Assembly: GCA_000799755.1 (NCBI GenBank)
Contig: JUHI01000017.1
Span: forward strand, 1 to 64,000
Direction of reading: 5' to 3'
DNA: 64,000 bases
DNA from: Martinezella tropici
Lineage (GTDB): Bacteria > Pseudomonadota > Alphaproteobacteria > Rhizobiales > Rhizobiaceae
Below the pieces are notes generated by a model. That model saw only the letters and a program-made list of their open reading frames with translations, was not told where the DNA came from and ran no database searches. Each line of letters begins with the position of its first letter. The stretch's first letter is position 1. The translations under genes and the position numbers were made by a program. Shown piece after piece: positions 9,847 to 19,710 of the stretch.

Positions 9847-11079
9847 TTACGAACGATGAGCGTTCAGCGAAATGACATTGTGCATCGTCTCATCCGCCGT
9901 CGACAGGAAGCGCTTCAGATTGCGCGCCGCCTGGCGGATACGGTGCTCGTTTTCAACGAGCGCGATGCGGACGTAATCGTCGCCTTGCTCGCCGAAGCCA
10001 ATGCCCGGAGCCACCGCGATATCGGCCTTTTCGACCAGGAGCTTGGAAAACTCCAGCGAGCCGAGATGACGGAACTTCTCCGGGATCTTCGCCCAGGCAA
10101 ACATGGTCGCGGCCGGCGGCGGCACGTCGAAGCCGGCCTTGCCGAAGCTATCGACCAGAACGTCGCGGCGACGCTTATAGATGCTGCGGACCTCGGCAAT
10201 GTCGGAACCGTCACCGTTGAGGGCGTGGGTCGCCGCCACCTGGATCGGCGTAAACGCGCCGTAATCGAGATAGGACTTCACGCGCGTCAGCGCCGCGATC
10301 AGCCGCTCGTTACCGACGGCGAAGCCCATGCGCCAGCCGGGCATGGAGAAGGTCTTCGACATCGAGGTGAACTCGACCGTCACGTCGATAGCGCCCGGAA
10401 CTTCCAGAACGGACGGCGGCGGCGCGTCATCGAAGTAGATTTCCGAATAGGCGAGATCCGACAGCACGATGATGTCGTGCTTCTTCGCGAAGGCGACGAC
10501 TTCCTTGTAGAAATCGAGGGTAGCGACATAGGCCGTCGGGTTCGACGGGTAGTTCAATATCAAGGCCAGCGGCTTCGGGATCGAGTGGCGTACGGCCCGC
10601 TCCAGCGGCGGGAAGAAGCTGTCATCCGGCTCGACCGGGATCGAGCGGATCACGCCGCCGGCCATCAGGAAGCCGAAAGCATGGATCGGATAGGTCGGGT
10701 TCGGGCAGAGGATGACGTCGCCCGGCGCGGTGATTGCCTGCGCCATGTTGGCGAAGCCTTCCTTCGAGCCGAGGGTGGCGACCACCTGCGTATCCGGATT
10801 GAGCTTCACGCCGAAGCGGCGGGCGTAATAGGCGGCTTGCGCGCGGCGAAGGCCGGGAATGCCCTTCGAAGAGGAATAACGATGCGTGCGCGGGTCTTGA
10901 ACCACCTCGCACAGCTTGTCGACAATCGCCTTGGGGGTCGGAAGATCTGGATTGCCCATGCCGAGGTCGATAATGTCCGCCCCGCCCGCTCGCGCGCTCG
11001 CTTTCAAACGATTGACCTGTTCGAAAACGTAGGGCGGCAAACGCCGGACTTTATGAAACTCTTCCATTTCTTTCCCCAT
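9847..11079 (-). CDS. alaC: AlaC-type class I aminotransferase
   Basis: A 410-residue PLP aminotransferase of fold type I, very close in pattern to E. coli AlaC (glutamate-pyruvate transaminase). YSSSKGIPGLRRA, SNPTA (179-183, the PLP-binding Asn), LSDLAY (Asp 208) and the Schiff-base lysine in SMSKTFSMPGWRMGF (Lys 242) are all present. In rhizobial genomes this gene is often labelled aspartate or LL-diaminopimelate aminotransferase. Its place directly before hom suggests a role around the aspartate family, but the sequence alone does not settle the substrate. Confidence 0.88.
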   Translation of the reverse strand: MGKEMEEFHKVRRLPPYVFEQVNRLKASARAGGADIIDLGMGNPDLPTPKAIVDKLCEVVQDPRTHRYSSSKGIPGLRRAQAAYYARRFGVKLNPDTQVVATLGSKEGFANMAQAITAPGDVILCPNPTYPIHAFGFLMAGGVIRSIPVEPDDSFFPPLERAVRHSIPKPLALILNYPSNPTAYVATLDFYKEVVAFAKKHDIIVLSDLAYSEIYFDDAPPPSVLEVPGAIDVTVEFTSMSKTFSMPGWRMGFAVGNERLIAALTRVKSYLDYGAFTPIQVAATHALNGDGSDIAEVRSIYKRRRDVLVDSFGKAGFDVPPPAATMFAWAKIPEKFRHLGSLEFSKLLVEKADIAVAPGIGFGEQGDDYVRIALVENEHRIRQAARNLKRFLSTADETMHNVISLNAHRS

Positions 11080-11287
11080 GGGACAGCGGCCCTCAAAACC
11101 GCGCTGAAGTTCGTTGATCTATCGGCCAGCCGCAATACGAACTTGGAAATCGCGGCGCCGCAATATGCTGATGCGAAAGATAAGGTGAATCTTGGGCGGT
11201 TATGCACGCAAAGTGCAATTCGCGGTCAGAAACATCCAATTTCGGCCCATCCGAACGCTTTGCGTCCAAATTGCCTGAAACGCAAGG

Positions 11288-11740
11288 CTAATTCTGCGTC
11301 TGGGCCGGTTGGGTGCTGCCCTCTTTCTGAATTTCCTGCAGCGTATCCTGACCATGTTCGGCGGCAAGCTTGCGCATCTCGGCGACGCGCTTTTGGTACT
11401 CGGCCTCGGATATAGTACCGGCCTTGCGCTGCGATCCGAGTGCCGTCAGCTGCTTGACCATGTCGCCCGCCTGCTGATCGTTGATCTGCACATTGGCAGC
11501 GGTCGGCGGTGAATTGAAGGAAGGATAGCCGTCCTTGTAGTGCTGCTGTGTGCTGGTCTCTTCGACCTGCGTGCCCCTGGCGGGCTTGACGATGACAGCC
11601 TGAGGCGGCTGCTTGCGCTTGGCGAAGGCCGCCTTTTCCTCGGGCGTCGAGCAACTTGCAAGCGTCAATGCGAGAATCCCGCACATTGCACCACAAAGTA
11701 CGGAATACCGGTTCAGTCTTGCCACCATGCCGCTGCCCAT
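11288..11740 (-). CDS. small lipoprotein, unknown function
   Basis: This 150-residue protein has a signal sequence with lipobox LASC (Cys near residue 30). It ends in a short helical segment, RKAGTISEAEYQKRVAEMRKLA, that resembles a SHOCT-type motif. The ATG at 11740 has AGGAAGA nine bases upstream. The frame is open further 5', but that part overlaps phaC on the other strand and has no ribosome binding site. It is divergent from phaC, with about 160 bases between them. Confidence 0.75.
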   Translation of the reverse strand: MGSGMVARLNRYSVLCGAMCGILALTLASCSTPEEKAAFAKRKQPPQAVIVKPARGTQVEETSTQQHYKDGYPSFNSPPTAANVQINDQQAGDMVKQLTALGSQRKAGTISEAEYQKRVAEMRKLAAEHGQDTLQEIQKEGSTQPAQTQN

Positions 11741-11900
11741 AATTGTCTTCCTGCTCAATTCCTTGCTGTGGGTTGCGACTGTTAAATTTGTCGCAGCAGC
11801 AAAGCAAGAGCAGGGTTGCGTTTCATTCGACTTGTATTCCTTTTCCCGCAAGATGTACAAATGGAAAACAAGACACAAGCTGCCGCCGGGAGGATGATGC

Positions 11901-13748
11901 GTGACCGACAGCAAGCGGGATAATAACGAAGGTAATGGCGGCTTTCCCGGCTTTGATCCAAAGTCAGTCGAGCCTTACATCGTCAGGGACCCCGAGGCGA
12001 TGGCCGTCAACTTTGCTCGCGCGCTGGAAAACCTCGGCAAAGCGGCCTCCGCCTGGCTCGCGCCCCGTGAGCGCGGCGAGAAGGTCGATACGGTTGCCGA
12101 TCCCTTCACCGACATGGTCAAGACGCTTTCGAAGGTCGGCGAATACTGGCTTTCCGACCCACGCCGGACCTTGGAGGCGCAGACGCAGCTTCTAGCCGGT
12201 TACTTCGGCCTCTGGACGAAAACCATGCAGCGTCTCAGCGGCGATTCGGCCGCAGAGGCCGAGGCCGAGCCGATCAAGGACAGGCGCTTTACCGATGAGG
12301 ACTGGCAGAAGAACCCCTTCTTCGATTTCCTGAAGCAGACTTATCTTTTGACGTCGAACTGGGCGGAAAAGCTGGTTGGCGAGGCCGAAGGGCTGGACGA
12401 GCATACGCGCCACAAGGCGACGTTCTACACCAAGCAGATCACCGCCGCCTTTTCGCCGACCAATTTCGTCGCGACGAACCCGCAGGTCTATCGCGAAACC
12501 ATCGCGTCCAATGCCGAAAATCTCGTCCGCGGCATGAAGATGCTAGCCGAAGATATCAGCCTTGGTCACGGCGAGCTGCGGCTGCGGCAGACGGATATGA
12601 CGAAATTCGCCGTCGGCCGCGACATGGCGCTGACCCCAGGCAAGGTGATCGCCCAGAGCGATGTCTGCCAGGTGATCCAGTATGAGCCTGCCACGGACAA
12701 GGTGCTGAAGCGGCCGCTGCTGATCTGCCCACCCTGGATCAACAAATTCTATATTCTTGACCTCAACCCGCAGAAATCATTCATCAAATGGTGCGTGGAG
12801 CAAGGTCATACCGTCTTCGTCATTTCTTGGGTAAATCCCGATCAGCGCCATGCGGCGAAGGACTGGACCTCCTATGCGCGCGAAGGCATCGACTTCGCGC
12901 TGGAGACGATCGAAAAAGCCACGGGAGAACGCGAGGCCAATGCCGTCGGCTATTGTGTCGGCGGTACGCTGCTCGCCGCTACCCTCGCGCTTCACGCCAA
13001 GGAAAAGAACAAGCGCATCCGCACGGTGACCTTTCTGACGACGCAGGTCGATTTCACCTTTGCCGGCGACCTCAAGGTTTTCGTGGACGAGGAACAGATC
13101 GCAGCGCTGGAAGAGCAGATGAAAGTCCTCGGCTATCTCGAAGGATCGAAGATGGCGACGGCCTTCAACATGCTGCGCGCATCGGAACTGATCTGGCCCT
13201 ACTTTGTGAACAGCTACTTGAAGGGGCAGGAACCCCTACCCTTCGACCTCCTGTTCTGGAATGCCGATTCCACACGCATGGCAGCGGCCAACCACTCCTT
13301 CTATCTGCGCAACTGCTACCTCAACAACGCGCTGAGCCGAGGCGAGATGGTGCTCGACGGCAAGACGCTGTCGCTGAAGGACGTGCGCATCCCAGTCTAC
13401 AATCTCGCGACTCGCGAGGATCACATCGCGCCGGCCAAGTCCGTCTTCGTCGGTAGCCAGTTTTTCGGCGGTCCTGTGGAATTCGTCGTGACGGGCTCCG
13501 GCCACATCGCCGGTGTCGTCAACCCGCCGGACAAGCGCAAATACCAGTTCTGGGCCGGCGGTCCAATGAGTGGCGATTATGAGAAATGGCTGGCCGAAGC
13601 GAATGAGACGCCGGGCTCGTGGTGGCCGCATTGGCACGCCTGGATTCTCGCGCAGGACCATCGCATGACAGCAGCGCGCCAGCCCGGCGGCAAGGCCCTC
13701 AACGCGCTGGAAGAAGCACCCGGCAGCTTTGTGATGGAACGGGCATAG
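11901..13748 (+). CDS. phaC: class I poly(3-hydroxyalkanoate) synthase
   Basis: A 615-residue synthase that polymerises 3-hydroxybutyryl-CoA into PHB on granule surfaces. The lipase-like box GYCVGG carries the nucleophile Cys 352; Asp 507 (REDHIAP) and His 535 (GSGHIAGVV) complete the triad. The N-terminal region and ICPPWINKFYILDL are class I features. It starts at GTG 11901 with GGGAGG eight bases upstream; no ATG start fits. GGGAGGA in this ribosome binding site is complementary to the CCTCCTCCC loops of the two small RNAs in the window. No phaE or phaAB is adjacent. Confidence 0.95.
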   Translation: MTDSKRDNNEGNGGFPGFDPKSVEPYIVRDPEAMAVNFARALENLGKAASAWLAPRERGEKVDTVADPFTDMVKTLSKVGEYWLSDPRRTLEAQTQLLAGYFGLWTKTMQRLSGDSAAEAEAEPIKDRRFTDEDWQKNPFFDFLKQTYLLTSNWAEKLVGEAEGLDEHTRHKATFYTKQITAAFSPTNFVATNPQVYRETIASNAENLVRGMKMLAEDISLGHGELRLRQTDMTKFAVGRDMALTPGKVIAQSDVCQVIQYEPATDKVLKRPLLICPPWINKFYILDLNPQKSFIKWCVEQGHTVFVISWVNPDQRHAAKDWTSYAREGIDFALETIEKATGEREANAVGYCVGGTLLAATLALHAKEKNKRIRTVTFLTTQVDFTFAGDLKVFVDEEQIAALEEQMKVLGYLEGSKMATAFNMLRASELIWPYFVNSYLKGQEPLPFDLLFWNADSTRMAAANHSFYLRNCYLNNALSRGEMVLDGKTLSLKDVRIPVYNLATREDHIAPAKSVFVGSQFFGGPVEFVVTGSGHIAGVVNPPDKRKYQFWAGGPMSGDYEKWLAEANETPGSWWPHWHAWILAQDHRMTAARQPGGKALNALEEAPGSFVMERA

Positions 13749-13761
13749 CGACCACTCGATT

Positions 13762-14511
13762 ATGCAATTTCCTTCGCCTCTTATCCCCGCCCGCCTGATC
13801 GCACGTTACAAGCGCTTCCTCTTCGATGCCGAGCTGGAGGACGGGACTTTCATCACCGGCTCCTGCCCGAATACCGGCTCGATGCTTGGCCTGACCACAC
13901 CTGGCTCTCGTATCTGGCTTTCCGAACATGAGGGCGCGAAGCGAAAATATCGCCATGCATTTGAACTGATCGAAGCCGACGGCACGACGGTCGGCGTCAA
14001 CACCGGCATGCCGAACCGCATCGCCGCCGAAGCGATCGCGCTGGGACAAGTCTCCGATCTCGGCGACTACACAACGGTCAAGCGCGAGCAGAATTACGGA
14101 CGCAATTCCCGCATCGACCTGCTCTTGACCGGCCCTTTGCGGACAACCACCTATGTCGAGGTGAAGAACGTCCATTTCATGCGGCAACCGGGCCTTGCGG
14201 AATTTCCCGACACGGCGACGGCGCGCGGCGCAAAGCATCTCGAAGAGCTCGGCGACATGGTCGAGGCCGGTTTCCGCGCCGTCATGCTGTTCGTGATCCA
14301 GCGCAATGATTGCGACCGCTTCCGCATTTGCGGTGATCTCGATCCGGTCTACGCCAGGGCTTTCGAACGGGCTCTGGCGCGCGGCGTGGAGGTCTATGCG
14401 CTGAAATGCAGGGTCTCGCCGACGGAAATCGCGCCTGCCGGGTTGATCCCGATAGACGAACCCGGCATAGCTGCATTAGATACAAGTATAAAGATTTCTG
14501 CTGAAGGCTAG
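13762..14511 (+). CDS. sfsA: SfsA family nuclease-like protein
   Basis: A 249-residue SfsA family protein. It was named for sugar-fermentation stimulation in E. coli, and it carries a restriction-endonuclease-like fold (PF03749). Marks are CPNTGSMLGL, GVNTGMPNRI, NYGRNSRIDLLL and YVEVKNV, giving the D-ExK type acidic and lysine residues. Molecular function is unsettled. It lies 13 bases after phaC and two bases before map, so it probably forms a unit with map and radC. Confidence 0.92.
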   Translation: MQFPSPLIPARLIARYKRFLFDAELEDGTFITGSCPNTGSMLGLTTPGSRIWLSEHEGAKRKYRHAFELIEADGTTVGVNTGMPNRIAAEAIALGQVSDLGDYTTVKREQNYGRNSRIDLLLTGPLRTTTYVEVKNVHFMRQPGLAEFPDTATARGAKHLEELGDMVEAGFRAVMLFVIQRNDCDRFRICGDLDPVYARAFERALARGVEVYALKCRVSPTEIAPAGLIPIDEPGIAALDTSIKISAEG

Positions 14512-14513
14512 TC

Positions 14514-15350
14514 ATGGTGAATTACATCGAAGCGGCAACGGCGCCGGCGAAAAATACGGGCGCTATCCGCATCTACGGAGAGGATGCCTTCGCCGGAATG
14601 CGCAAGGCCTGCCAGCTGACCGCCCGCTGCCTCGATGAACTCGCCGCCATCGTCGAGCCCGGCGTGCCGACGGATGTCATCGACCGCTTCGTTTTCGAAT
14701 TCGGCATGGATCACGGCGCCTATCCGGCGACGCTGAACTATCGCGGCTACATGAAATCCTCCTGCACGTCGATCAACCATGTCGTTTGCCACGGTATTCC
14801 CAACGACAAACCGTTGCGTGAAGGCGATATCGTCAATATCGACGTGACCTATGTGCTCGATGGCTGGCACGGCGATTCCAGCCGCATGTACCCGGTCGGC
14901 GAGATCAAGCGCTCGGCTGAGCGGCTTTTGGAAGTTACCTACGAATCCCTGATGCGCGGCATTGCCGCCGTGCGCCCTGGCGCGCGGACCGGCGCCATCG
15001 GCGAAGCCATCCAGACCTATGCCGAAGGCGAGCGTTGCTCCGTCGTGCGCGACTTCTGCGGCCATGGCGTCGGCAGCCTCTTCCATGACTCGCCGAACAT
15101 CCTGCATTACGGCCGCGTCAATGATGGTCCCGAGTTGCGCGAGGGCATGATCTTCACCATCGAGCCGATGATCAATCTCGGCAAGCCGCATGTGAAGGTG
15201 CTCGGCGACGGCTGGACGGCCGTGACCCGCGACCGCTCGCTCTCGGCGCAGTACGAGCATACGGTCGGCGTCACCGCGACGGGCTGCGAAATCTTCACCC
15301 TGTCGCCCGGCGGCCTCGATCGCCCCGGCCTGCCGCCGCTGCAGGGATAA
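14514..15350 (+). CDS. map: methionine aminopeptidase, type I
   Basis: A 278-residue metalloenzyme removing the initiator Met from nascent chains. The five metal ligands are visible in order: the Asp pair in NIDVTYVLDGWHGDSSRMY, His in FCGHGVGSLFHD, Glu in TIEPMIN, and Glu in QYEHTVGVT. The CTSINHVVCHGIP substrate-pocket segment is intact. Length is slightly above the E. coli enzyme (264). The ATG lies two bases past the sfsA stop, and radC starts three bases past its own stop. Confidence 0.96.
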   Translation: MVNYIEAATAPAKNTGAIRIYGEDAFAGMRKACQLTARCLDELAAIVEPGVPTDVIDRFVFEFGMDHGAYPATLNYRGYMKSSCTSINHVVCHGIPNDKPLREGDIVNIDVTYVLDGWHGDSSRMYPVGEIKRSAERLLEVTYESLMRGIAAVRPGARTGAIGEAIQTYAEGERCSVVRDFCGHGVGSLFHDSPNILHYGRVNDGPELREGMIFTIEPMINLGKPHVKVLGDGWTAVTRDRSLSAQYEHTVGVTATGCEIFTLSPGGLDRPGLPPLQG

Positions 15351-15353
15351 TTC

Positions 15354-16211
15354 ATGGCGAAACGTTCCGCTTCTACCAAAGGACATGGCGACATGCCCCT
15401 CGATAGAGGCGGGAAGACGGAGGCGTCGGAAGACGCGCCGCTGCTGGACGAGCGGCTATTCTTCGCCACACAGGCCGCCAAGCCTGCCTCGCGGGCCACC
15501 AAGTCCGCGCCAACAGCCAAACCCGCGCCAACGAATGTCGAAGCCCATTATCACGGTCATCGCGAGCGGTTGCGCGATCGCTACCGCGACGGCGGCGATG
15601 CGGCGCTGGCGGATTATGAAATCCTCGAGCTCCTGCTTTTCCGGCTGATCCCGCGCCGGGACACCAAGCCGATCGCCAAGGCCCTGCTCGCGCGCTTCGG
15701 CACGCTCGGCGGCGTTTTCGGCGCGCCGGTCAACCTGCTGACGGAAATCAGCGGCGTCGGAGACGCGGTGGCTCTCGACCTGAAGTTGGTCGCAAGCGTC
15801 GCGCAGCGCATGCTGAAGAGCGATCTCACGGGCAAACCGGTGCTTTCTTCCTGGAAAGCGCTGATCGACTATTGTCACGCCGCCATGGCACACGAGGCGC
15901 GGGAGCAATTCCGCCTGTTGTTTCTCGACAAGCGCAACGCCCTCATCGCGGACGAGGTGCAAGGGTTCGGCACGATCGATCATACGCCTGTTTACCCGCG
16001 TGAAGTGGTCAAGCGCGCGCTCGAACTTTCCGCCTCAGCGGTAATTCTCGTGCACAATCACCCGTCGGGAGATCCGACCCCATCTCGCGCGGATATCGAC
16101 ATGACGAAGACGATCATCGATACCGCCAAGCCCTTGGGCATTACCGTTCACGATCATGTTATCATCGGCAAGAACGGCCATGTCAGCTTCCGCGCGCTGC
16201 GCCTGATTTGA
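15354..16211 (+). CDS. radC: RadC family JAB/MPN protein
   Basis: A 285-residue protein. After a disordered N-terminus (about 60 residues rich in Lys, Ala and Pro) come a helix-hairpin-helix-like segment (LLTEISGVGDAVALDLKLV) and the JAMM metal-binding motif HNHPSGDPTPSRAD near residues 225-238. The domain is intact. The once-proposed DNA-repair role of RadC is doubtful; the family is a putative metal-dependent hydrolase. It is the third gene of the sfsA-map-radC run. Confidence 0.93.
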   Translation: MAKRSASTKGHGDMPLDRGGKTEASEDAPLLDERLFFATQAAKPASRATKSAPTAKPAPTNVEAHYHGHRERLRDRYRDGGDAALADYEILELLLFRLIPRRDTKPIAKALLARFGTLGGVFGAPVNLLTEISGVGDAVALDLKLVASVAQRMLKSDLTGKPVLSSWKALIDYCHAAMAHEAREQFRLLFLDKRNALIADEVQGFGTIDHTPVYPREVVKRALELSASAVILVHNHPSGDPTPSRADIDMTKTIIDTAKPLGITVHDHVIIGKNGHVSFRALRLI

Positions 16212-16473
16212 AATTGGCGCAGATACGATAATCCGATACATTAAATTCCTATTATATATTATTGATATCACATAATCACTTTCGATCACCAATCCGCCAA
16301 GCCATGGCAAAATGGCCTGAAATCGTCATCGCGCACGCCGCCTTGGCTTTCAGCTTGGCGTCAGGATCTTCTGGCAGAAGGATGCCGCATTCCACCCGGC
16401 GAGTTCACCGGCGCAGAAGCTGTTGTTTTATTTGGCCTTGCCGCTTGCGAGTTATGGGCCATCCGGAGATCGA

Positions 16474-17070
16474 ATGCCGAAGATGTCGTCAGTGTTTGCT
16501 CAACGCCTCCTTCGTGTCGGTCGCGGTGCGCTTGTTGCTGCTGGCGCCTTTCTGGTGGTCGCAGGCGGCTTCTACGCTCACATGCTCTGGACGACGAATT
16601 TCCACCCGGTCATTGCCGGCGAGCTTTACCGTTCCTCGCAGCCGTCAGCCACGACGATCGCCGAATTTCAGAAGCAGTACGGCATCAAGACCATTCTCAA
16701 CCTGCGCGGCGGCAACAGCGGGCACCATTGGTATGACAACGAAGTTGCCGAGGCCAAAGCGCTCAACATCAATCATATCGATTTCCACATGTCTTCGAGC
16801 CGCGAGCTGACACAGCAGCAGGCCGCGCAACTCGTCGAGATCATGCGCGATGCGCCGAAGCCGCTTCTCATTCATTGCCAGGCCGGCGCCGACAGAACCG
16901 GCCTTGCCTCAGCGCTGTATCTGGCCGCGATTGCCAAGGCGAACGAACAGACCGCGGCAAGCCAGATGTCCATCATCTATGGCCACTTGCCGTTTTCCTT
17001 CATGAGCGCCTATGCCATGGACCGGACCTTCCAGAAGCTGGAACCCTGGCTCGGCTTTTCGGCATCCTGA
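16474..17070 (+). CDS. membrane-anchored dual-specificity phosphatase
   Basis: A 198-residue protein with one N-terminal membrane segment (about 15-37) and a cysteine-phosphatase domain. The P-loop HCQAGADRTG puts the nucleophile at Cys 135 and the phosphate-binding Arg at 141. YRSSQPS and ILNLRGG are typical of the DSP-like/PTP family whose members act on phosphotyrosine or inositol phosphates. The ATG at 16474 has GGAG eight bases before it; a GTG-free extension upstream is possible but unlikely. The catalytic domain should face the periplasm or the cytosol; orientation is unclear. Confidence 0.83.
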   Translation: MPKMSSVFAQRLLRVGRGALVAAGAFLVVAGGFYAHMLWTTNFHPVIAGELYRSSQPSATTIAEFQKQYGIKTILNLRGGNSGHHWYDNEVAEAKALNINHIDFHMSSSRELTQQQAAQLVEIMRDAPKPLLIHCQAGADRTGLASALYLAAIAKANEQTAASQMSIIYGHLPFSFMSAYAMDRTFQKLEPWLGFSAS

Positions 17071-17177
17071 GCGCCAAACTTTCCCGTTAGATAATCTGTA
17101 ACATTGAGCAGCTACCGGTTGACGGAGCATGTTGCGTTGCGACATTGATTCCCTATTCAGTCATCCGAGGCTTCCCG

Positions 17178-18584
17178 ATGGACCAATTCGATCTCCTAGT
17201 CGTGGGTAGCGGCCCTGCTGGCCGCAGAGGCGCTATCCAGGCCGCCAAACTCGGCAAGAGGGTGCTCGTCGTCGAGCAAGGCAAGCGCGTCGGCGGCGTC
17301 TCGGTCCACACCGGCACCATTCCTTCCAAGACGCTGCGCGAAACCGCGCTCAATCTCTCCGGCTGGCGCGAGCGTGGCTTTTACGGCCGCGCCTACCGCG
17401 TCAAGCAGGAGATCAGCGCCGAGGATCTGCGCCGACGCCTGCTGATCACACTCGACCATGAAGTCGAAGTGCTGGAACACCAGTTTGCACGCAATCGCGT
17501 CCAGCATATTCGCGGCAAGGCGAGCTTCGTCGATCCGCAGACCATGCAGGTCGTCAAGGATGATGGCGAAGTCGTCACGGTCACTGCAACCAGCATTCTG
17601 CTTGCCGTCGGCACCAAGCCGTTCCGGCCCGACTACATGCCCTTCGACAACAAGACGGTTCTCGACAGCGACGAGCTGCTCGATATCGAGGAATTGCCCC
17701 GGTCGATGGTCGTCATCGGCGCCGGCGTCATCGGCATCGAATACGCCACAATCTTCAGCGCGCTCGACACGCAGGTGACGCTGATCGATCCGAAGTCGAC
17801 GATGCTCGATTTCATCGACAAGGAAATCGTCGAGGATTTCATCTATCAGCTGCGCGACCGCAACATGAAGCTGTTGCTCGGCCAGAAGGCCGAGAAGGTG
17901 GAGCGCCTGCCGAATGGCAAGGTGGAACTGACGCTCGACAACGGCCGCCGCATCACCACGGACATGGTTCTTTTTGCCGCCGGCCGGATGGGGGCAACCG
18001 ATACGCTCAACCTCGCAGCCGCCGGGCTCGAAGCCGACGCCCGCGGCCGCCTGAGCGCCAATCCCGAAACCTTCGCGACCAAGGTTCCGCATATCTTCGC
18101 GGCCGGCGACGTCGTCGGCTTTCCAAGCCTTGCCTCCACCTCGATGGAACAGGGTCGCATCGCTGCCCGCGTTGCCGTCGGTGCGATCGCCAAGGAGCCG
18201 CCGAAGTATTTCCCCTATGGCATCTACGCCGTGCCGGAGATTTCCACCTGCGGCCTTTCCGAGGAAGAGGTCAAGGAACGCCACATCCCTTACGAATGCG
18301 GCATCGCCCGCTTCCGCGAGACATCGCGCGGCCATATCATGGGCCTCGACACGGGTCTCCTGAAGATGATCTTCTCGCTGAAAACGCGCCGCCTGCTCGG
18401 CGTCCATATCGTCGGCGAAGGCGCGACCGAGCTCGTCCATATCGGCCAGGCCGTGCTGAACCTGAAGGGCACCGTCGAGTATTTCGTCGAGAACACCTTT
18501 AACTATCCGACACTCGCCGAAGCCTACAAGATTGCCGGTCTCGACGCATGGAACCGCATGGGCGACATCAAGTCGGAGCTTTAG
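17178..18584 (+). CDS. sthA: soluble pyridine nucleotide transhydrogenase
   Basis: A 468-residue FAD enzyme exchanging hydride between NADPH and NAD+. It has the two-dinucleotide-fold plan of disulfide reductases: VVGSGPAG near residue 7 for FAD, GAGVIGIEYA near 180 for NAD(P), and a C-terminal dimer interface. The redox-disulfide site reads GGVSVHTGTIPSK with no CxxxxC pair, which is the mark of SthA as against lipoamide dehydrogenase. The Met at 17178 is chosen because the FAD fold follows at once. Glycines in the first motif differ slightly from E. coli (GPAGRRGA). Confidence 0.93.
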   Translation: MDQFDLLVVGSGPAGRRGAIQAAKLGKRVLVVEQGKRVGGVSVHTGTIPSKTLRETALNLSGWRERGFYGRAYRVKQEISAEDLRRRLLITLDHEVEVLEHQFARNRVQHIRGKASFVDPQTMQVVKDDGEVVTVTATSILLAVGTKPFRPDYMPFDNKTVLDSDELLDIEELPRSMVVIGAGVIGIEYATIFSALDTQVTLIDPKSTMLDFIDKEIVEDFIYQLRDRNMKLLLGQKAEKVERLPNGKVELTLDNGRRITTDMVLFAAGRMGATDTLNLAAAGLEADARGRLSANPETFATKVPHIFAAGDVVGFPSLASTSMEQGRIAARVAVGAIAKEPPKYFPYGIYAVPEISTCGLSEEEVKERHIPYECGIARFRETSRGHIMGLDTGLLKMIFSLKTRRLLGVHIVGEGATELVHIGQAVLNLKGTVEYFVENTFNYPTLAEAYKIAGLDAWNRMGDIKSEL

Positions 18585-18813
18585 GCACGACAAATATTGA
18601 CCATGCCGGCAGGTCTCACTACTCTGTCGGCATGATGAGCATTCTCAACATCGCTTCGGCCTTCTTCATAAGCCGCTAATCCGGTGGGTCATTCAGCCCA
18701 ATGAAGACGAGGCCGCCTGTGTGACCGCAAGGTCGCTCGCGGGCCTTTGCCGAAACGATCGTATCCCCAAAATTGAAAGGGCGAGATACGGCGCGACGAT
18801 TGAGAGAGATTTC

Positions 18814-19626
18814 ATGCAATCCAACGAACACCCGTATTCCCCTGCGCTTTCCGACGCGCAAGTGCACGACTTCATCGAACATGGCTTTGTCCGCATCGAC
18901 GATGCGTTTCCGCGGGAGCTCGCCGCTGAGGCACGGGCCATCATGTGGCGCGATATCCCCTGCAGCGAGCACGATCCGGCAAGCTGGGCGTATCCGGTCG
19001 TCCGGCTGCCAGGCTATGGCGGCGAACCGTTCCGCACCATCGCCAACATGCCCATTTTGCACGCGGCTTTCGATCAACTGGTCGGGCCGGGCCGATGGCT
19101 TCCAAGAGATGGGCTTGGCACCTTCCCCGTGCGTTTCCCGCATCCGGACGATCCTGGCGACGCCGGCTGGCATGTCGACGTCAGCTTTCCCGGTGACGAC
19201 GGCGATCCGAATGAGCAAAGCGACTTCTCCGCCTGGCGGGTGAATGTTACCTCGCGAGGACGGGCGTTGCTCACGCTGTTTCTATTTTCGGACGTCGGCG
19301 AGAACGACGCGCCGACGCGCATCCGCGTCGGTTCCCACATGGATATGGCACGCTATCTGGAGCCTGCGGGAGAGCAAGGGCGCTCCCATATGATGCTGGA
19401 GACTGTTGCCGATCATCGGCCGCAGGCTATGGCAACGGGAAAAGCGGGAACCGTCTATATCTGCCATCCCTTTCTCATCCATGCTGCTCAAAAGCATTGC
19501 GGAACAATACCGCGCTTCATGGCCCAACCGTCGATCGGCCTTGCTGAACCCTATCGATTGGAGCGACCTGACGGCGCCTATAGTCCGGTCGAGATCGCGA
19601 TCCGCCGCGCGTTGGATAAGGAATAG
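18814..19626 (+). CDS. phytanoyl-CoA dioxygenase (PhyH) family protein
   Basis: A 270-residue Fe(II)/2-oxoglutarate dioxygenase. The facial triad is visible as HVD in GWHVDVSF and the distal His in HPFLIHAAQKHCG, with the oxoglutarate-binding Arg in PRFMAQP. AGTVYICHPFLIHA is a PhyH signature. The substrate is unknown. The ATG at 18814 follows GAGAGAGA; the frame is open 31 codons further up but without a better start. Neighbours (sthA, tig) give no functional hint. Confidence 0.82.
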   Translation: MQSNEHPYSPALSDAQVHDFIEHGFVRIDDAFPRELAAEARAIMWRDIPCSEHDPASWAYPVVRLPGYGGEPFRTIANMPILHAAFDQLVGPGRWLPRDGLGTFPVRFPHPDDPGDAGWHVDVSFPGDDGDPNEQSDFSAWRVNVTSRGRALLTLFLFSDVGENDAPTRIRVGSHMDMARYLEPAGEQGRSHMMLETVADHRPQAMATGKAGTVYICHPFLIHAAQKHCGTIPRFMAQPSIGLAEPYRLERPDGAYSPVEIAIRRALDKE

Positions 19627-19665
19627 TCGCGTCCGGCCGATAGGCCCCGGTTCCTCACCTCAGCC

Positions 19666-19688
19666 CTCTCCCCGCAAGCGGGGAGAAG
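19666..19688. repeat. palindromic intergenic repeat
   Basis: CTCCCC-GCAA-GCGGGGAG type hairpin inside CCTCTCC...GGAGAAGG. This is the common GC-rich short palindrome dispersed in Rhizobium intergenic regions. It sits between the PhyH gene and the tig terminator. Confidence 0.55.
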
Positions 19689-19710
19689 GAGCTTCCTGCG
19701 CTGGCGCAAC

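Noticed and set aside
18630..18680. 15-codon frame starting ATGATG after sthA
   Set aside because: Too short, with no clear ribosome binding site and no context.
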